DNA of 64,000 bases, from the NCBI RefSeq assembly GCF_900185645.1, contig NZ_FYAM01000027.1, forward strand, positions 62,001 through 126,000, in the 5' to 3' direction. Under the pieces are notes generated by a model. The model did not search any database and had not been told where the DNA came from. It saw only the letters and a program-made list of their open reading frames with translations. The position numbers and the translations under genes were made by a program. Positions 10,235 through 18,726 of this stretch are shown in pieces. The DNA is from Clostridium sp. BSD9I1. Its GTDB lineage: Bacteria > Bacillota > Clostridia > Clostridiales > Clostridiaceae. How positions within the stretch are numbered: the first letter of the stretch is position 1; every line of letters starts with the position of its first letter.

Positions 10235-11281
10235 ATGATATATGGTTTAAACTTACATAATATAAACTTGAAAAATGAAGAAGAAAGAAAAAGAGTATAT
10301 AATTTTTTAGAAAGTTTTGGACTTAAGTTGGATGATGATGTAGATTATACTTTGGTTATGGAGATTGAAGGAGAGATAAAAGCAACTTGCTCAAAAGCAA
10401 AGAACATTTTTAAATGTTTTGCAGTTTCAGATGATTTAAGAGGCGAAAACGTTACATCTACACTTATCACATCACTAATAGATAAATCTTTTGAAGAAGG
10501 TATATATCATAACTTTATATTTACAAAGCCAGATAAGAAGGAAGTGTTTAAATCTCTTAGCTTTAAAGTATTATATGAAGCTCATGATGCAGTGTTTTTA
10601 GAATATGGAATATATGATATAAATAAATCTTTAAACAAAATTAAGGAAAAGTATAACATAGATGATTCAATAGAAAAAGGGGCATTGGTAATGAATTGTA
10701 ACCCTTTTACTTTAGGGCATAGATATTTAATTGAAGAAGCCTCAAAGGTATGTAAAGAAGTGATTGTGTTTATAGTTGAAGAAGATAAATCCTTATTTCC
10801 ATTTGAGTTTAGATATAATTTAGTTAAAGAAGGCACAAAGGATTTAGAAAATGTAAAAGTTATCCCTGGAGGAGAATATATAATATCCTCTGCTACATTC
10901 CCTACATATTTCATAAGGGAAGATGATACAAGGTCAAGGGCCCATGGAGAAATTGATGCAGGTATATTTGGGAAGTATTTTGGAGAAAAGTTTAATATTA
11001 AAAAAAGGTTTGTAGGAGAAGAGCCTTATGATGAGGTAACTCGTGCTTATAATGAAGCTTTGAAAAATACACTACCAAACCATGGCATAGAGCTTGTAGA
11101 AATAAGGAGGAAAGAACAAGGTGGAAGTTTTATTAGTGCTTCTAGGGTAAGAGAACTTATAAGAACTGATAGATTAGATGAAATAAAAGACTTAGTACCT
11201 GAAGTGACTTTTGAATTTTTAAAATCTGAAAAGGGGAAAGAGATAGGGGAGAAAATAAAAAACACCAAATCTCGACACTAA
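10235..11281 (+). CDS. citC: [Citrate (pro-3S)-lyase] ligase
   Basis: This 348-aa ligase acetylates the thiol of the CitD prosthetic group with acetate and ATP, activating the lyase. An N-terminal GNAT-like half (about 1-140) is followed by a nucleotidyltransferase domain with NPFTLGHRYLI (the HxGH-type motif) and a C-terminal ISASRVREL motif resembling the ISSTxxR signature. It ends 1 bp before citX, so the two are co-translated. Confidence 0.92.
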   Translation: MIYGLNLHNINLKNEEERKRVYNFLESFGLKLDDDVDYTLVMEIEGEIKATCSKAKNIFKCFAVSDDLRGENVTSTLITSLIDKSFEEGIYHNFIFTKPDKKEVFKSLSFKVLYEAHDAVFLEYGIYDINKSLNKIKEKYNIDDSIEKGALVMNCNPFTLGHRYLIEEASKVCKEVIVFIVEEDKSLFPFEFRYNLVKEGTKDLENVKVIPGGEYIISSATFPTYFIREDDTRSRAHGEIDAGIFGKYFGEKFNIKKRFVGEEPYDEVTRAYNEALKNTLPNHGIELVEIRRKEQGGSFISASRVRELIRTDRLDEIKDLVPEVTFEFLKSEKGKEIGEKIKNTKSRH

Positions 11282-11282
11282 G

Positions 11283-11810
11283 ATGAAAAATTATAATGCT
11301 TTAGATATTTTAAATGCACGAGAAGAAAGAGTTTACTTAATAGAAGAGCTTATAGAAAAATATTCACTATCAATTGTATGCTTAAGAATAAATTTTCCGG
11401 GAGAAATTAAGAATAATGATCTTACCTCTAATATATCGAAAGTATTAAGGGAAGAAATTTCTAATATTTTTAGGGATTATGTCTTATATGAGGATTTTAA
11501 GTTTACTGCTGAAGGCCCATTACTAATACTAGTAGTAAATGAGGATGCTTCGATTGTAAAGAAAAAAACTATAGAACTTGAAGAAAATCATTTACTTGGA
11601 AGGCTTGGAGATATAGATGTATACGATAAGGATGGGAATGGAATAAGTAGAAAAGACTTGGGATATCTATCAAGAAAATGCTTTATATGTAGTGATATGG
11701 CACAAAATTGTGTAAGAGCTCAAAAGCATTCAATAGATGAAGTAATAAAATTTATACAAGAAAGATACATAAAATATCTAAATAAAGAAGCGGAGAAAAC
11801 AGATGACTAA
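11283..11810 (+). CDS. citX: Holo-citrate/citramalate lyase synthase (CitX)
   Basis: This 175-aa protein transfers triphosphoribosyl-dephospho-CoA to apo-CitD. The CitX signature LLGRLGDIDVYD is followed by SRKDLGYLSRKCFIC and AQNCVRAQKHS, typical of the family. Its 3' end overlaps citG by 8 bp, suggesting translational coupling of the two prosthetic-group enzymes. Confidence 0.9.
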   Translation: MKNYNALDILNAREERVYLIEELIEKYSLSIVCLRINFPGEIKNNDLTSNISKVLREEISNIFRDYVLYEDFKFTAEGPLLILVVNEDASIVKKKTIELEENHLLGRLGDIDVYDKDGNGISRKDLGYLSRKCFICSDMAQNCVRAQKHSIDEVIKFIQERYIKYLNKEAEKTDD

Positions 11811-12717
11811 GGATTTTAATATTCATGAAGCTGCATTTGATATAAGCAGTTTTGCAATACAATCAATGCTTTATGAAGTAGCCTGTGCTCCTTCACCAGG
11901 ACTTGTATCTGTAATATCAACGGGTGCTCATAATGACATGGATCATTATACATTTATAGATAGCACTTGTGCCTTAATAAAATACTTGACTTTATGTGTA
12001 GAAGAGGGGTTTTCTTCTAAGAATTCAAGAGAATTATTAAAATATATTCGTCCTATAGGAATAGAGGGAGAAAAGCAGATGTTTAAAAAGACATCTGGAA
12101 TAAATACGCATAAGGGTATGCTATTCTTAATGGGCATAGCATGCGTTGCTACAGGAAAGGCAATTCACGATAAAAGGCAATTTAGAGATATTCCTGAGAT
12201 AATTAAAGATATGTGTGAAGGTTTAGTTGAAAGAGAACTTTATCCATTAAAAGAGGAAGTAAAAAAATATGAATCATTAGAGGAACTTTCTAGAAAAAGA
12301 AAGCTTTCATATGGTGAAAAACTATATCTTCTCTATAACACAGAAGGGATAAGAGGAGAAGTAGAAAGAGGACTTCCGATAATATTTAAATTTTCATTAG
12401 ATTTTTACGAGGAAAATAATTGCTTAACTCAAAACGACAGATTAGTAAATACTCTCTTGGGAATAATGCAGTATTCAGAAGACTCTAATGTACTTCATAG
12501 ACATTCTAAGGAGATACTTTCAGAAGTACAGGAAAGAGCAAGATATATAATAAGCATTGGTGGTATGAACACTGTAGGAGGAAAACAAGCAATAAGAGAT
12601 TTAGATATAGATTTTACTAATAGAAGAATAAGCCCAGGAGGAAGTGCAGACCTACTGGCAGTTACTGTGTTTTTTTCACTGGTGAAAGAATACTTTGATA
12701 CTAATAATTTAGAGTGA
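11803..12717 (+). CDS. citG: Triphosphoribosyl-dephospho-CoA synthase
   Basis: This 304-aa enzyme makes the lyase prosthetic-group precursor from ATP and dephospho-CoA. Family landmarks are CAPSPGLVS near the N-terminus, the metal-binding-like GAHNDMDHYTFIDS, GINTHKGMLFLMG and the C-terminal SPGGSADLLAVT. It is last in the citC-X-G operon and is followed by a strong terminator at 12748-12815. Confidence 0.93.
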   Translation: MTKDFNIHEAAFDISSFAIQSMLYEVACAPSPGLVSVISTGAHNDMDHYTFIDSTCALIKYLTLCVEEGFSSKNSRELLKYIRPIGIEGEKQMFKKTSGINTHKGMLFLMGIACVATGKAIHDKRQFRDIPEIIKDMCEGLVERELYPLKEEVKKYESLEELSRKRKLSYGEKLYLLYNTEGIRGEVERGLPIIFKFSLDFYEENNCLTQNDRLVNTLLGIMQYSEDSNVLHRHSKEILSEVQERARYIISIGGMNTVGGKQAIRDLDIDFTNRRISPGGSADLLAVTVFFSLVKEYFDTNNLE

Positions 12718-12747
12718 AATATTGTAAGTTTTACATAAGTAGATAGT

Positions 12748-12815
12748 CCCTAATCACTAGTCGCTAAGTGCTGTTAAACAGTTATATATAGCGGTTAGTG
12801 ATTAGGGATTTTTGT
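12748..12815 (+). terminator. Terminator after citG
   Basis: CCCTAATCACTA pairs perfectly with TAGTGATTAGGG across a 36-nt loop, then ATTTTTG follows. The arms resemble the short TAGTGATTAGGGA-type repeats seen between genes in clostridia, so it could also be a dispersed repeat. Confidence 0.75.
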
Positions 12816-12902
12816 TTTACCATTTAAATAATATTATTTTTAGTTTAAAATTAATATATCTGTTTTTGTATAAAGTAATTTTTTATGTTGGGAGGGTTAA
12901 GA

Positions 12903-13610
12903 ATGTGGAATAAGTTATCATTAAAAAATAAAGTAATATTTTTTTCAGTGCTTTCTATTGTAAGTGTAGTCTTCATATTCAATGGAGAAATAAAAAATAA
13001 GAGGTATATAAGTGATAATAACACAAAAAAAATTGAGGTAGCTGATGATAAAGCTATTTTAAAAAGTGATAAAGAGTCAAGTGAAATTGATAAACAAGCT
13101 GATGAAGAAAAAGATAAGGAAAATAAAGAGTTGGAACAAATTTATCAAAAGGCTTATAAGGCTTTTTTTGATAATAAATATACTGAATCAATTAATTTGG
13201 CAAATGAAATCATTAAAAAAGACAGTAAACATTATAAATCATATAACATAAAGGGAATTGCACTAGCTTATAGCGGAAGTCTTGAAGAAGGAATGAAAAA
13301 TATAAATAAGGCATTAGAAATAAGCCCTAACTACGGATATGCTTTGTTCAATAAAGCACTGACCTATGAATTGTACGATAAATATGATGAGGCTTTGAAA
13401 TGGTATGATAAAAATTTAGAAGTTGAGAATTATATATGGAGTTATTATGGGAAAGCAAGTATTTATGGAAGAAAAGGTGACGTGAAAAACACAGTAAAAT
13501 ATCTTAAAATAGCAATTGAAATGGATAAGGTAGTAAAAGAAGAAGCAAGGGTAGAAAGAGATTTTGATAATGTTAGACAAAGTAAAGAGTTCCAGGAGTT
13601 AATAAAATAG
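12903..13610 (+). CDS. Membrane-anchored TPR protein
   Basis: This 235-aa protein has one N-terminal membrane segment (about residues 11-27), a charged Lys/Glu linker, then about three tetratricopeptide repeats (KAYKAFFDNKYTESINLANE, SYNIKGIALAYSGSLEEGMK, YALFNKALTYELYDKYDEAL). The start is ATG 12903, behind GGGAGGG; an in-frame ATG at 12885 lies before that site. It precedes an ECF sigma/anti-sigma pair and resembles the TPR protein after it (15393). The function is unknown. Confidence 0.75.
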   Translation: MWNKLSLKNKVIFFSVLSIVSVVFIFNGEIKNKRYISDNNTKKIEVADDKAILKSDKESSEIDKQADEEKDKENKELEQIYQKAYKAFFDNKYTESINLANEIIKKDSKHYKSYNIKGIALAYSGSLEEGMKNINKALEISPNYGYALFNKALTYELYDKYDEALKWYDKNLEVENYIWSYYGKASIYGRKGDVKNTVKYLKIAIEMDKVVKEEARVERDFDNVRQSKEFQELIK

Positions 13611-13733
13611 AAAATAGCATAGGGGATTATGGTATAAGTTAATATAAAAATTAGCATTAGAAGATATAACTTAATAAAAATAGCTTCGTATAAATATATG
13701 AAAACATGTTTTTAGAAAGGAAGTAATAAGAAA

Positions 13734-14291
13734 GTGGATGAGGATTTAAGACTTGTAAAAGAAGTATTAAGAGGGAATTTAGATAGTTTTAATATAATAG
13801 TAAATAAATATGAACTCCCTATATTAAGGTTTATATATAATCTTATAAAAAATACACAAACTGCTGAAGATATAACTCAAGATGTATTTATAACGGTATA
13901 TAATAAACTTTATCTTTACAAAAGTGAGTATAAGTTTTCTAACTGGATATTTCAAATAGCAAGAAATAAATGCATAGATTATATTAGAAAGAATAAGAAG
14001 ACCGTAGAAGCTAACATAGATGAAATGAGGGAATTAGCATCCAAAGAAGCAACTCCACAGGATCTTTTAGAATTTAAAGAAATGAAAGAACAAGTAGAGA
14101 AGTTTTTATGCTCCCTAGAAGAAGTAGATAGGCAAATAGTACTATTAAGGTATTCAGGAGAAAATGCTACATTTCATGATATAGCGCAAATCATGAAAAT
14201 CAGTGAATCCTCAGTAAAAAGAAGATATTATAATGCAAGAGAAAAGTTCAAAAAAAGTATTTCTATTCAGGAAAAGAGGTGTAGAGGATGA
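13734..14291 (+). CDS. ECF-type RNA polymerase sigma factor
   Basis: This 185-aa protein begins with GTG behind AAAGGAAG. The sigma-2 region includes the -10 recognition helix (NTQTAEDITQDVFITVYNKL, FSNWIFQIARNKCIDYIRK). The sigma-4 region holds a helix-turn-helix (FHDIAQIMKISESSVKRRYY). Its stop overlaps the next start (ATGA), and that gene is a zinc-binding anti-sigma factor, so activity is probably held in check at the membrane. Its regulon cannot be read from the window. Confidence 0.9.
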   Translation: MDEDLRLVKEVLRGNLDSFNIIVNKYELPILRFIYNLIKNTQTAEDITQDVFITVYNKLYLYKSEYKFSNWIFQIARNKCIDYIRKNKKTVEANIDEMRELASKEATPQDLLEFKEMKEQVEKFLCSLEEVDRQIVLLRYSGENATFHDIAQIMKISESSVKRRYYNAREKFKKSISIQEKRCRG

Positions 14292-15307
14292 ATTGCAGCA
14301 CATTTTTAAAAAGATTAGATGACTATATAGAGGGTAGTTTAAGCATGGATATGGAAATTGCTATGGAAAAGCATATAGAAGAGTGCTCAAGTTGCAAAGC
14401 TTGTTATGAAGAAGAACTTAAGATAGAAAAAGCATTTAAGAGTGTAATTGAAAATAAGGATATAGTATTTAAAAGTTCAAGATCCTCTATAATGGATAGC
14501 ATAGATAAGAATATGTATGAAAAAAAGATTAGTAAAAGGATGATATTATATTTTAAAAGATATAAATTTATATATAGCACTTGTGCAGCTTTACTAATTG
14601 GTTTTATTTCATTAGCTCCGTATATATCAAATAAGATGAATGAAACTTCAGGGCAAAAATTAGCTAAAGACATAGCTCCTAAGAATGCCATGTTAAGCAA
14701 AGCTGAACCTGAAAACTTTATGATAAAAAGTTCAGAGCAAGAAAATCAAATAAGAAAAGAAGTAGATACAGCGCTAATAAACCCAACAGTTTTCCTAGAG
14801 GAAAAGTATGCTTTCAAAATAAGCAGTTTAGAAACTAAGTCACTATCTAGTGACAATTGGAAGAATTCACCTGATAAAAAATTTAGTGCGGTAGTAGAAG
14901 GACAAAACGTAGATGGGACTGAAGAAGGAATACATCCTATAATACTCAGGGAAAATGCAACTAAGAAAATATATAAGCTTTCCTTTAAGGATGAATCCAT
15001 TCAGTATGCTCCAAAGAAATTACAATGGTGGGATGATAAAAATTTACTTGTTACCATAGGATATGGCTTTGGAACAATAACTAAAGGAGGAGATTTATTT
15101 ATTGTTAATATAGACACAGGTAACACATATTCAGTGTATAAAACTCAAGATGATAAAAGGGAAGTAACTGATGTAGAAAAGGTATTAAATAATGATGGGA
15201 GTATAAGTCTTAAGCTAAAAATAAATGTATATGAGGATGAAAATTACTTAGAATCTCATGTGGAAGAAAAAGTAATAGAAAACTTTAAAGTGCTATATGA
15301 TAGATAG
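14288..15307 (+). CDS. Zinc-binding anti-sigma factor, membrane-anchored
   Basis: This 339-aa protein starts with a zinc anti-sigma domain: an early Cys3 and then HIEECSSCKAC, the H-x3-C-x2-C motif. A single transmembrane segment follows at about residues 92-115. The ~220-residue C-terminal half is presumably extracytoplasmic, beginning with a flexible linker and continuing into a beta-rich domain of unknown fold. It overlaps the sigma gene by 4 bp. Confidence 0.87.
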   Translation: MNCSTFLKRLDDYIEGSLSMDMEIAMEKHIEECSSCKACYEEELKIEKAFKSVIENKDIVFKSSRSSIMDSIDKNMYEKKISKRMILYFKRYKFIYSTCAALLIGFISLAPYISNKMNETSGQKLAKDIAPKNAMLSKAEPENFMIKSSEQENQIRKEVDTALINPTVFLEEKYAFKISSLETKSLSSDNWKNSPDKKFSAVVEGQNVDGTEEGIHPIILRENATKKIYKLSFKDESIQYAPKKLQWWDDKNLLVTIGYGFGTITKGGDLFIVNIDTGNTYSVYKTQDDKREVTDVEKVLNNDGSISLKLKINVYEDENYLESHVEEKVIENFKVLYDR

Positions 15308-15314
15308 ATGAAGG

Positions 15315-15342
15315 AGAGCCTAAAATTTAGGTTCTCTTTTTT
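15315..15342 (+). terminator. Terminator after anti-sigma gene
   Basis: GAGAGCCTAAA pairs with TTTAGGTTCTC (one G-U) and is followed by TTTTTT. Confidence 0.8.
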
Positions 15343-15392
15343 AGTTATAATATGTATAATTTATGTGTGCATATAATACTAAGGAGGAACTT

Positions 15393-16658
15393 ATGAAAAA
15401 GTCTAATAATTTATATACTAAGGCGATAAACAAATACAATAATGGATATATAGATAATGCTTTGGAATTATGTGAAAAAAGTATAGCTTTAAATATAAAT
15501 AATGCAGCTGCAATTAATTTAAAGGGACTTTTACTTTATTTCAAGGGGGACTTAGATAATTCAAGAAGACTTTGGGAAATGAATGCCCAAATAAATAGAG
15601 ATAAGATAGCAAGTAGATATTTAGAGGATACACTAAAGGATAAAGAAAGATTTAATTTATATAAGGAAGCCCTAGAACTTATAAATAATTTAAACATTAA
15701 TGAGGCTTACTCAAAATTAAAAAAGTGCGCTGAGAGTGATTTTAATTCCATAAGTGTAAACAATTATTTAGCTTTATGCTGTATAAAAAAAGGTAATTAT
15801 GATATGGGATTGCAATATTTAAGTAAAGTAATACAAATGGACAAGAAGAATAGCTTTGCTCTAATGCAGAAAAAATCTGTAAAAAAGTATGTAAATAATA
15901 ATTCAATTTCTAAATATAAAGTAGCTGTAATATTGTGTATTGTGGTTGTTACATTGGGATCTGCAATATTATTGAGATTTTTTAATAGTGATAATAAGCT
16001 ATTATCTTATAAACAGGATAAAATAAAAATTAGTGAAAATAAAAGTTATAAATCAAAGGAAATTGAAGCAAAAGAAAATATTGAACCAAATAACAATAAT
16101 GGTAATAACATAGTAAAGGAAACTCAATTAAAGGAAGAGAAGTTTTCACAAAGCCAATTAAAAGAACTTATTAATAAAAAAGACTTTGAAAATTTACTAA
16201 AATATACAGAAAAGTGGAATAATAAAGAGCTATCTATTAATGATAAAGCTCTATACAGTAAAGCTAGAGATTTATTAGAAAATGAAGGGGCACAATATTT
16301 CTATAACAAGGGACATGAATATCTAAAAAGTAATAAGTATAAAGAAGCTAAGTACTTTTTAGAAAGAGCTCAAAGCGTGGGTTCTAAGGCATACTTTTTA
16401 CCAGATACTTTATATATGCTTGGGATTGTTCATGAAAATATGGAGGATATAGAAAAATCAATATATTATTATAGCCTTTATCATAGCAAATATCCAAATG
16501 GCGTTTATGAAGATGTAACCTTATATAAATTGGCATTATTATATAAAGATGTGGATATCAATAAGTCAAAAGGCTATGCGTCTATGTTAACTAATAGATT
16601 TAAGGATTCTATGTATAATAACTCCATTATAAAAGAAATACTAAATATGAAAAAATAA
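15393..16658 (+). CDS. TPR-repeat membrane protein
   Basis: This 421-aa protein has N-terminal tetratricopeptide repeats (about 1-165), a transmembrane segment (about 177-195), a low-complexity Lys/Glu/Asn linker, and a C-terminal region with further TPR or Tol-Pal-system-like repeats (YLKSNKYKEAKYFLERAQSV). The start is ATG 15393, 4 nt after AAGGAGGAA; the in-frame ATG at 15363 lacks such a site. It may work with the preceding sigma/anti-sigma pair, but no specific function can be assigned. Confidence 0.75.
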   Translation: MKKSNNLYTKAINKYNNGYIDNALELCEKSIALNINNAAAINLKGLLLYFKGDLDNSRRLWEMNAQINRDKIASRYLEDTLKDKERFNLYKEALELINNLNINEAYSKLKKCAESDFNSISVNNYLALCCIKKGNYDMGLQYLSKVIQMDKKNSFALMQKKSVKKYVNNNSISKYKVAVILCIVVVTLGSAILLRFFNSDNKLLSYKQDKIKISENKSYKSKEIEAKENIEPNNNNGNNIVKETQLKEEKFSQSQLKELINKKDFENLLKYTEKWNNKELSINDKALYSKARDLLENEGAQYFYNKGHEYLKSNKYKEAKYFLERAQSVGSKAYFLPDTLYMLGIVHENMEDIEKSIYYYSLYHSKYPNGVYEDVTLYKLALLYKDVDINKSKGYASMLTNRFKDSMYNNSIIKEILNMKK

Positions 16659-16689
16659 ATCTATAACTAATAATTATTATTAAATAGTA

Positions 16690-16718
16690 TTGACTTGGCT
16701 AAAAAAGTGATATAAAAT
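16690..16718 (+). promoter_or_regulatory. Promoter of trxA operon
   Basis: TTGACT (16690-16695) and TAAAAT (16713-16718) are 17 bp apart. The predicted start site lies just before the ATACCC...GGGTAT palindrome. Confidence 0.6.
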
Positions 16719-16729
16719 TATAATATATA

Positions 16730-16746
16730 ATACCCTTTGGGGGTAT
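16730..16746 (+). promoter_or_regulatory. Candidate CsoR/CstR-type operator
   Basis: ATACCC and GGGTAT flank a five-base spacer TTTGG. Operators of the CsoR/CstR/RcnR repressor family are G/C-tract inverted repeats of this form. Placed between the -10 box and the thioredoxin start, it could mediate repression relieved by copper or persulfide. No repressor gene is nearby, so the call rests on the motif. Confidence 0.35.
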
Positions 16747-16761
16747 GTGGGAGGAATAAGT

Positions 16762-17079
16762 ATGGTAAAAGAAATAAAAGACAACAACTTTCAAGATGAG
16801 GTTTTAAAATCAGATATTATAACTGTAGTAGATTTTTGGGCACCTTGGTGTGGTCCTTGTAAAATGCTTGGACCTGTAATAGACGAAATATCTAAAGAGT
16901 TAAAAAATAAGGCTAAGTTTGTAAAGATAAATGTAGATGAGAATCCAACAGTTTCAAGCCAATATAGAATAGAAAGCATACCAACAGTGCTTGTATTCAA
17001 GGGTGGAAAAATAGTTGAAAACTTAGTTGGATTTAGACCAAAGCAAGCAATAAAAATGGCTATTGAGAGAAATTTTTAA
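16762..17079 (+). CDS. trxA: Thioredoxin
   Basis: This 105-aa thioredoxin has the WAPWCGPCK active site (Cys30, Cys33) and the cis-proline loop ESIPTVLVF. The start is ATG 16762 behind GGGAGGAA. The next gene, 28 bp downstream, is a thioredoxin reductase-like flavoprotein, making this a two-gene redox operon. The reductase appears to take electrons from ferredoxin rather than NADPH. Confidence 0.95.
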   Translation: MVKEIKDNNFQDEVLKSDIITVVDFWAPWCGPCKMLGPVIDEISKELKNKAKFVKINVDENPTVSSQYRIESIPTVLVFKGGKIVENLVGFRPKQAIKMAIERNF

Positions 17080-17107
17080 TAATATATGATAAAAAGAGGT
17101 GTAGTAA

Positions 17108-17971
17108 ATGACTAAAAGATATGATATGGCTATAATAGGAAGCGGACCAGCGGGACTTTCTGCAGCTATAAATGCTAAGATAAGAAATAAGCAGTTTATT
17201 ATATTTGGAACTGAGAATCTAAGTAATAAGCTGATTAAAGCACCTAAGGTAAATAATTATTTAGGGTTTTATGATGTAACTGGAAAAGAACTTAAAGATA
17301 ACTTTAAGAATCATTTAAACTCAATGGACATACAGATAACAACTGAAAAAATTACAGCAGTTTATGGAATGGGGGATTATTTTGCAGTAATGGCTAATGA
17401 TAAGACTTATGAAGCTACTACTGTGATAATCGCAACAGGAATGGAATTTACAAAACCATTAAAAGGTGAAGAAGAGTTACTTGGAAGAGGAGTAGGGTAT
17501 TGTGCTACATGCGATGCACCCTTATATAAGGGAAAGGTTGTAACTATTATAGGATATAATAGAGAAGCAGAAGAAGAAGCCAATTTTGTAAGTGAGTTAG
17601 CTTCTAAGGTAAACTATGTACCTATGTACAAGGCGCAATACGATTTGAAAAATAGCATTGAATTAATAGAAGATAATCCTGTTGAAATACAAGGAGAAGC
17701 TAAAGTAGAAAAGCTTATTCTAAAGACTTCTCAATTAGAAACAGATGGATTATTTGTGTTAAAGGACAGTGTATCGCCATCACAGTTAGTACCAGGACTT
17801 GAAATGGAAAATGGGCATATAAAAGTTGATAGAGAAATGAAGACAAATATACCAGGATGCTTTGCAGCAGGAGATTGTGCAGGAAAGCCGTATCAGTATC
17901 TAAAATCTGCTGGAGAAGGCCAAGTAGCAGCATTAAATGCTGTTTCATATATCGATTCATTAAAAAAATAA
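17108..17971 (+). CDS. Thioredoxin reductase, probably ferredoxin-dependent (FFTR type)
   Basis: This 287-aa flavoprotein has the FAD motif GSGPAG, the redox pair CATC (Cys132/Cys135) and the C-terminal FAD motif IPGCFAAGDC. Where NADPH-dependent TrxB has GGGxSAxEEA and HRRxxxR, this protein reads IIGYNREAEEEA and VPMYKAQYD, so the nucleotide-binding residues are missing. This is the signature of pyridine-nucleotide-independent, ferredoxin-linked reductases described in clostridia. It is slightly shorter than TrxB (about 310 aa). It is encoded right after trxA, its likely substrate. Confidence 0.85.
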   Translation: MTKRYDMAIIGSGPAGLSAAINAKIRNKQFIIFGTENLSNKLIKAPKVNNYLGFYDVTGKELKDNFKNHLNSMDIQITTEKITAVYGMGDYFAVMANDKTYEATTVIIATGMEFTKPLKGEEELLGRGVGYCATCDAPLYKGKVVTIIGYNREAEEEANFVSELASKVNYVPMYKAQYDLKNSIELIEDNPVEIQGEAKVEKLILKTSQLETDGLFVLKDSVSPSQLVPGLEMENGHIKVDREMKTNIPGCFAAGDCAGKPYQYLKSAGEGQVAALNAVSYIDSLKK

Positions 17972-17991
17972 GTTTATAATCAATGATTTAA

Positions 17992-18017
17992 AGCCTATGA
18001 GAAACTTCTCATAGGCT
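17992..18017. terminator. Stem-loop between convergent genes
   Basis: AGCCTATGAG and CTCATAGGCT form a 10-bp perfect stem between the convergent reductase and hydrolase genes. It probably serves both directions, although the flanking T-tracts are weak. Confidence 0.55.
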
Positions 18018-18044
18018 AAGCTTATTTAAGTTAGTGTAGTAAAA

Positions 18045-18572
18045 TTATTTTACTACAAAGAATACATGATTACCTATAACCTTTTTATTACTTTTATCGA
18101 TATTTTTCATCCAACCACAGGTAGCTATTTTGGGGTTATAAAAAAATACAGCTTTATTTGTAGGATCTTTACCCTTTAATGCATCAGTAACTGCATTAAA
18201 GCTATCTTTATCAGGAGTTAATTTGATAACTCCATTTTTCACACAAGAAAATGCGTAAGGTTGTTTTATTACACCTGACACAGATTTAGGGAAACCAGGA
18301 TTTTTTACTCTGTTTAAGATTACAGATGCCACAGCAATTTTACCCTCATAAGGCTCGCCGCGACTTTCTGCATAAACTACTTGAGCCATTAGATATATAT
18401 CTTCACTAGTTATATAAATTTTACTTTTATTTTCTCCAAAAACTTCTACTGCAATACTTTGATCATTAAATAAGTCACAATCTATATCAGGTTGAGGCAT
18501 AGCAGCCAAACTTGTGGTACTGGACAATAATAAAAGATAAGAAGTTAAAATTATACTGATTATCTTTTTCAT
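18045..18572 (-). CDS. Secreted cell wall hydrolase, SleB-like (Hydrolase_2)
   Basis: This 175-aa protein has a Sec signal peptide (KKIISIILTSYLLLL, cleavage near AMPQP). A C-terminal SleB-type domain follows with the family landmarks LMAQVVYAESRGEPYEGKIA (catalytic Glu region), VILNRVKNPGFP and KAVFFYNPK. It probably acts as a peptidoglycan amidase or lytic transglycosylase. It is preceded by a c-di-AMP riboswitch, as is common for wall hydrolases in Gram-positives, so its expression should fall or rise with c-di-AMP. Confidence 0.88.
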   Translation of the reverse strand: MKKIISIILTSYLLLLSSTTSLAAMPQPDIDCDLFNDQSIAVEVFGENKSKIYITSEDIYLMAQVVYAESRGEPYEGKIAVASVILNRVKNPGFPKSVSGVIKQPYAFSCVKNGVIKLTPDKDSFNAVTDALKGKDPTNKAVFFYNPKIATCGWMKNIDKSNKKVIGNHVFFVVK

Positions 18573-18587
18573 ATGTATTTCGCTCCT

Positions 18588-18690
18588 TTTACCGACGGGG
18601 TTAGCTGACGGATTAGGTAAAGGTTAACCTTCATAGTAAATATGATTCACCCCAAAACTTGGTTCCCCCGTGTTTTTTTTACTTAGGCTA
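18588..18690 (-). promoter_or_regulatory. c-di-AMP riboswitch (ydaO/yuaA motif)
   Basis: Read on the minus strand, the leader contains GGGGGAACC near its 5' end and, near its 3' end, AATCCGTCAGCTAACCCCGT. These are hallmark conserved blocks of the ydaO motif. It ends about 15 nt before the hydrolase start, so it presumably gates that gene. c-di-AMP synthase cdaA lies about 1.2 kb away. Confidence 0.85.
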
Positions 18691-18726
18691 ATGATATTGT
18701 GCCCGAAAAATCATAAAAAATACATA

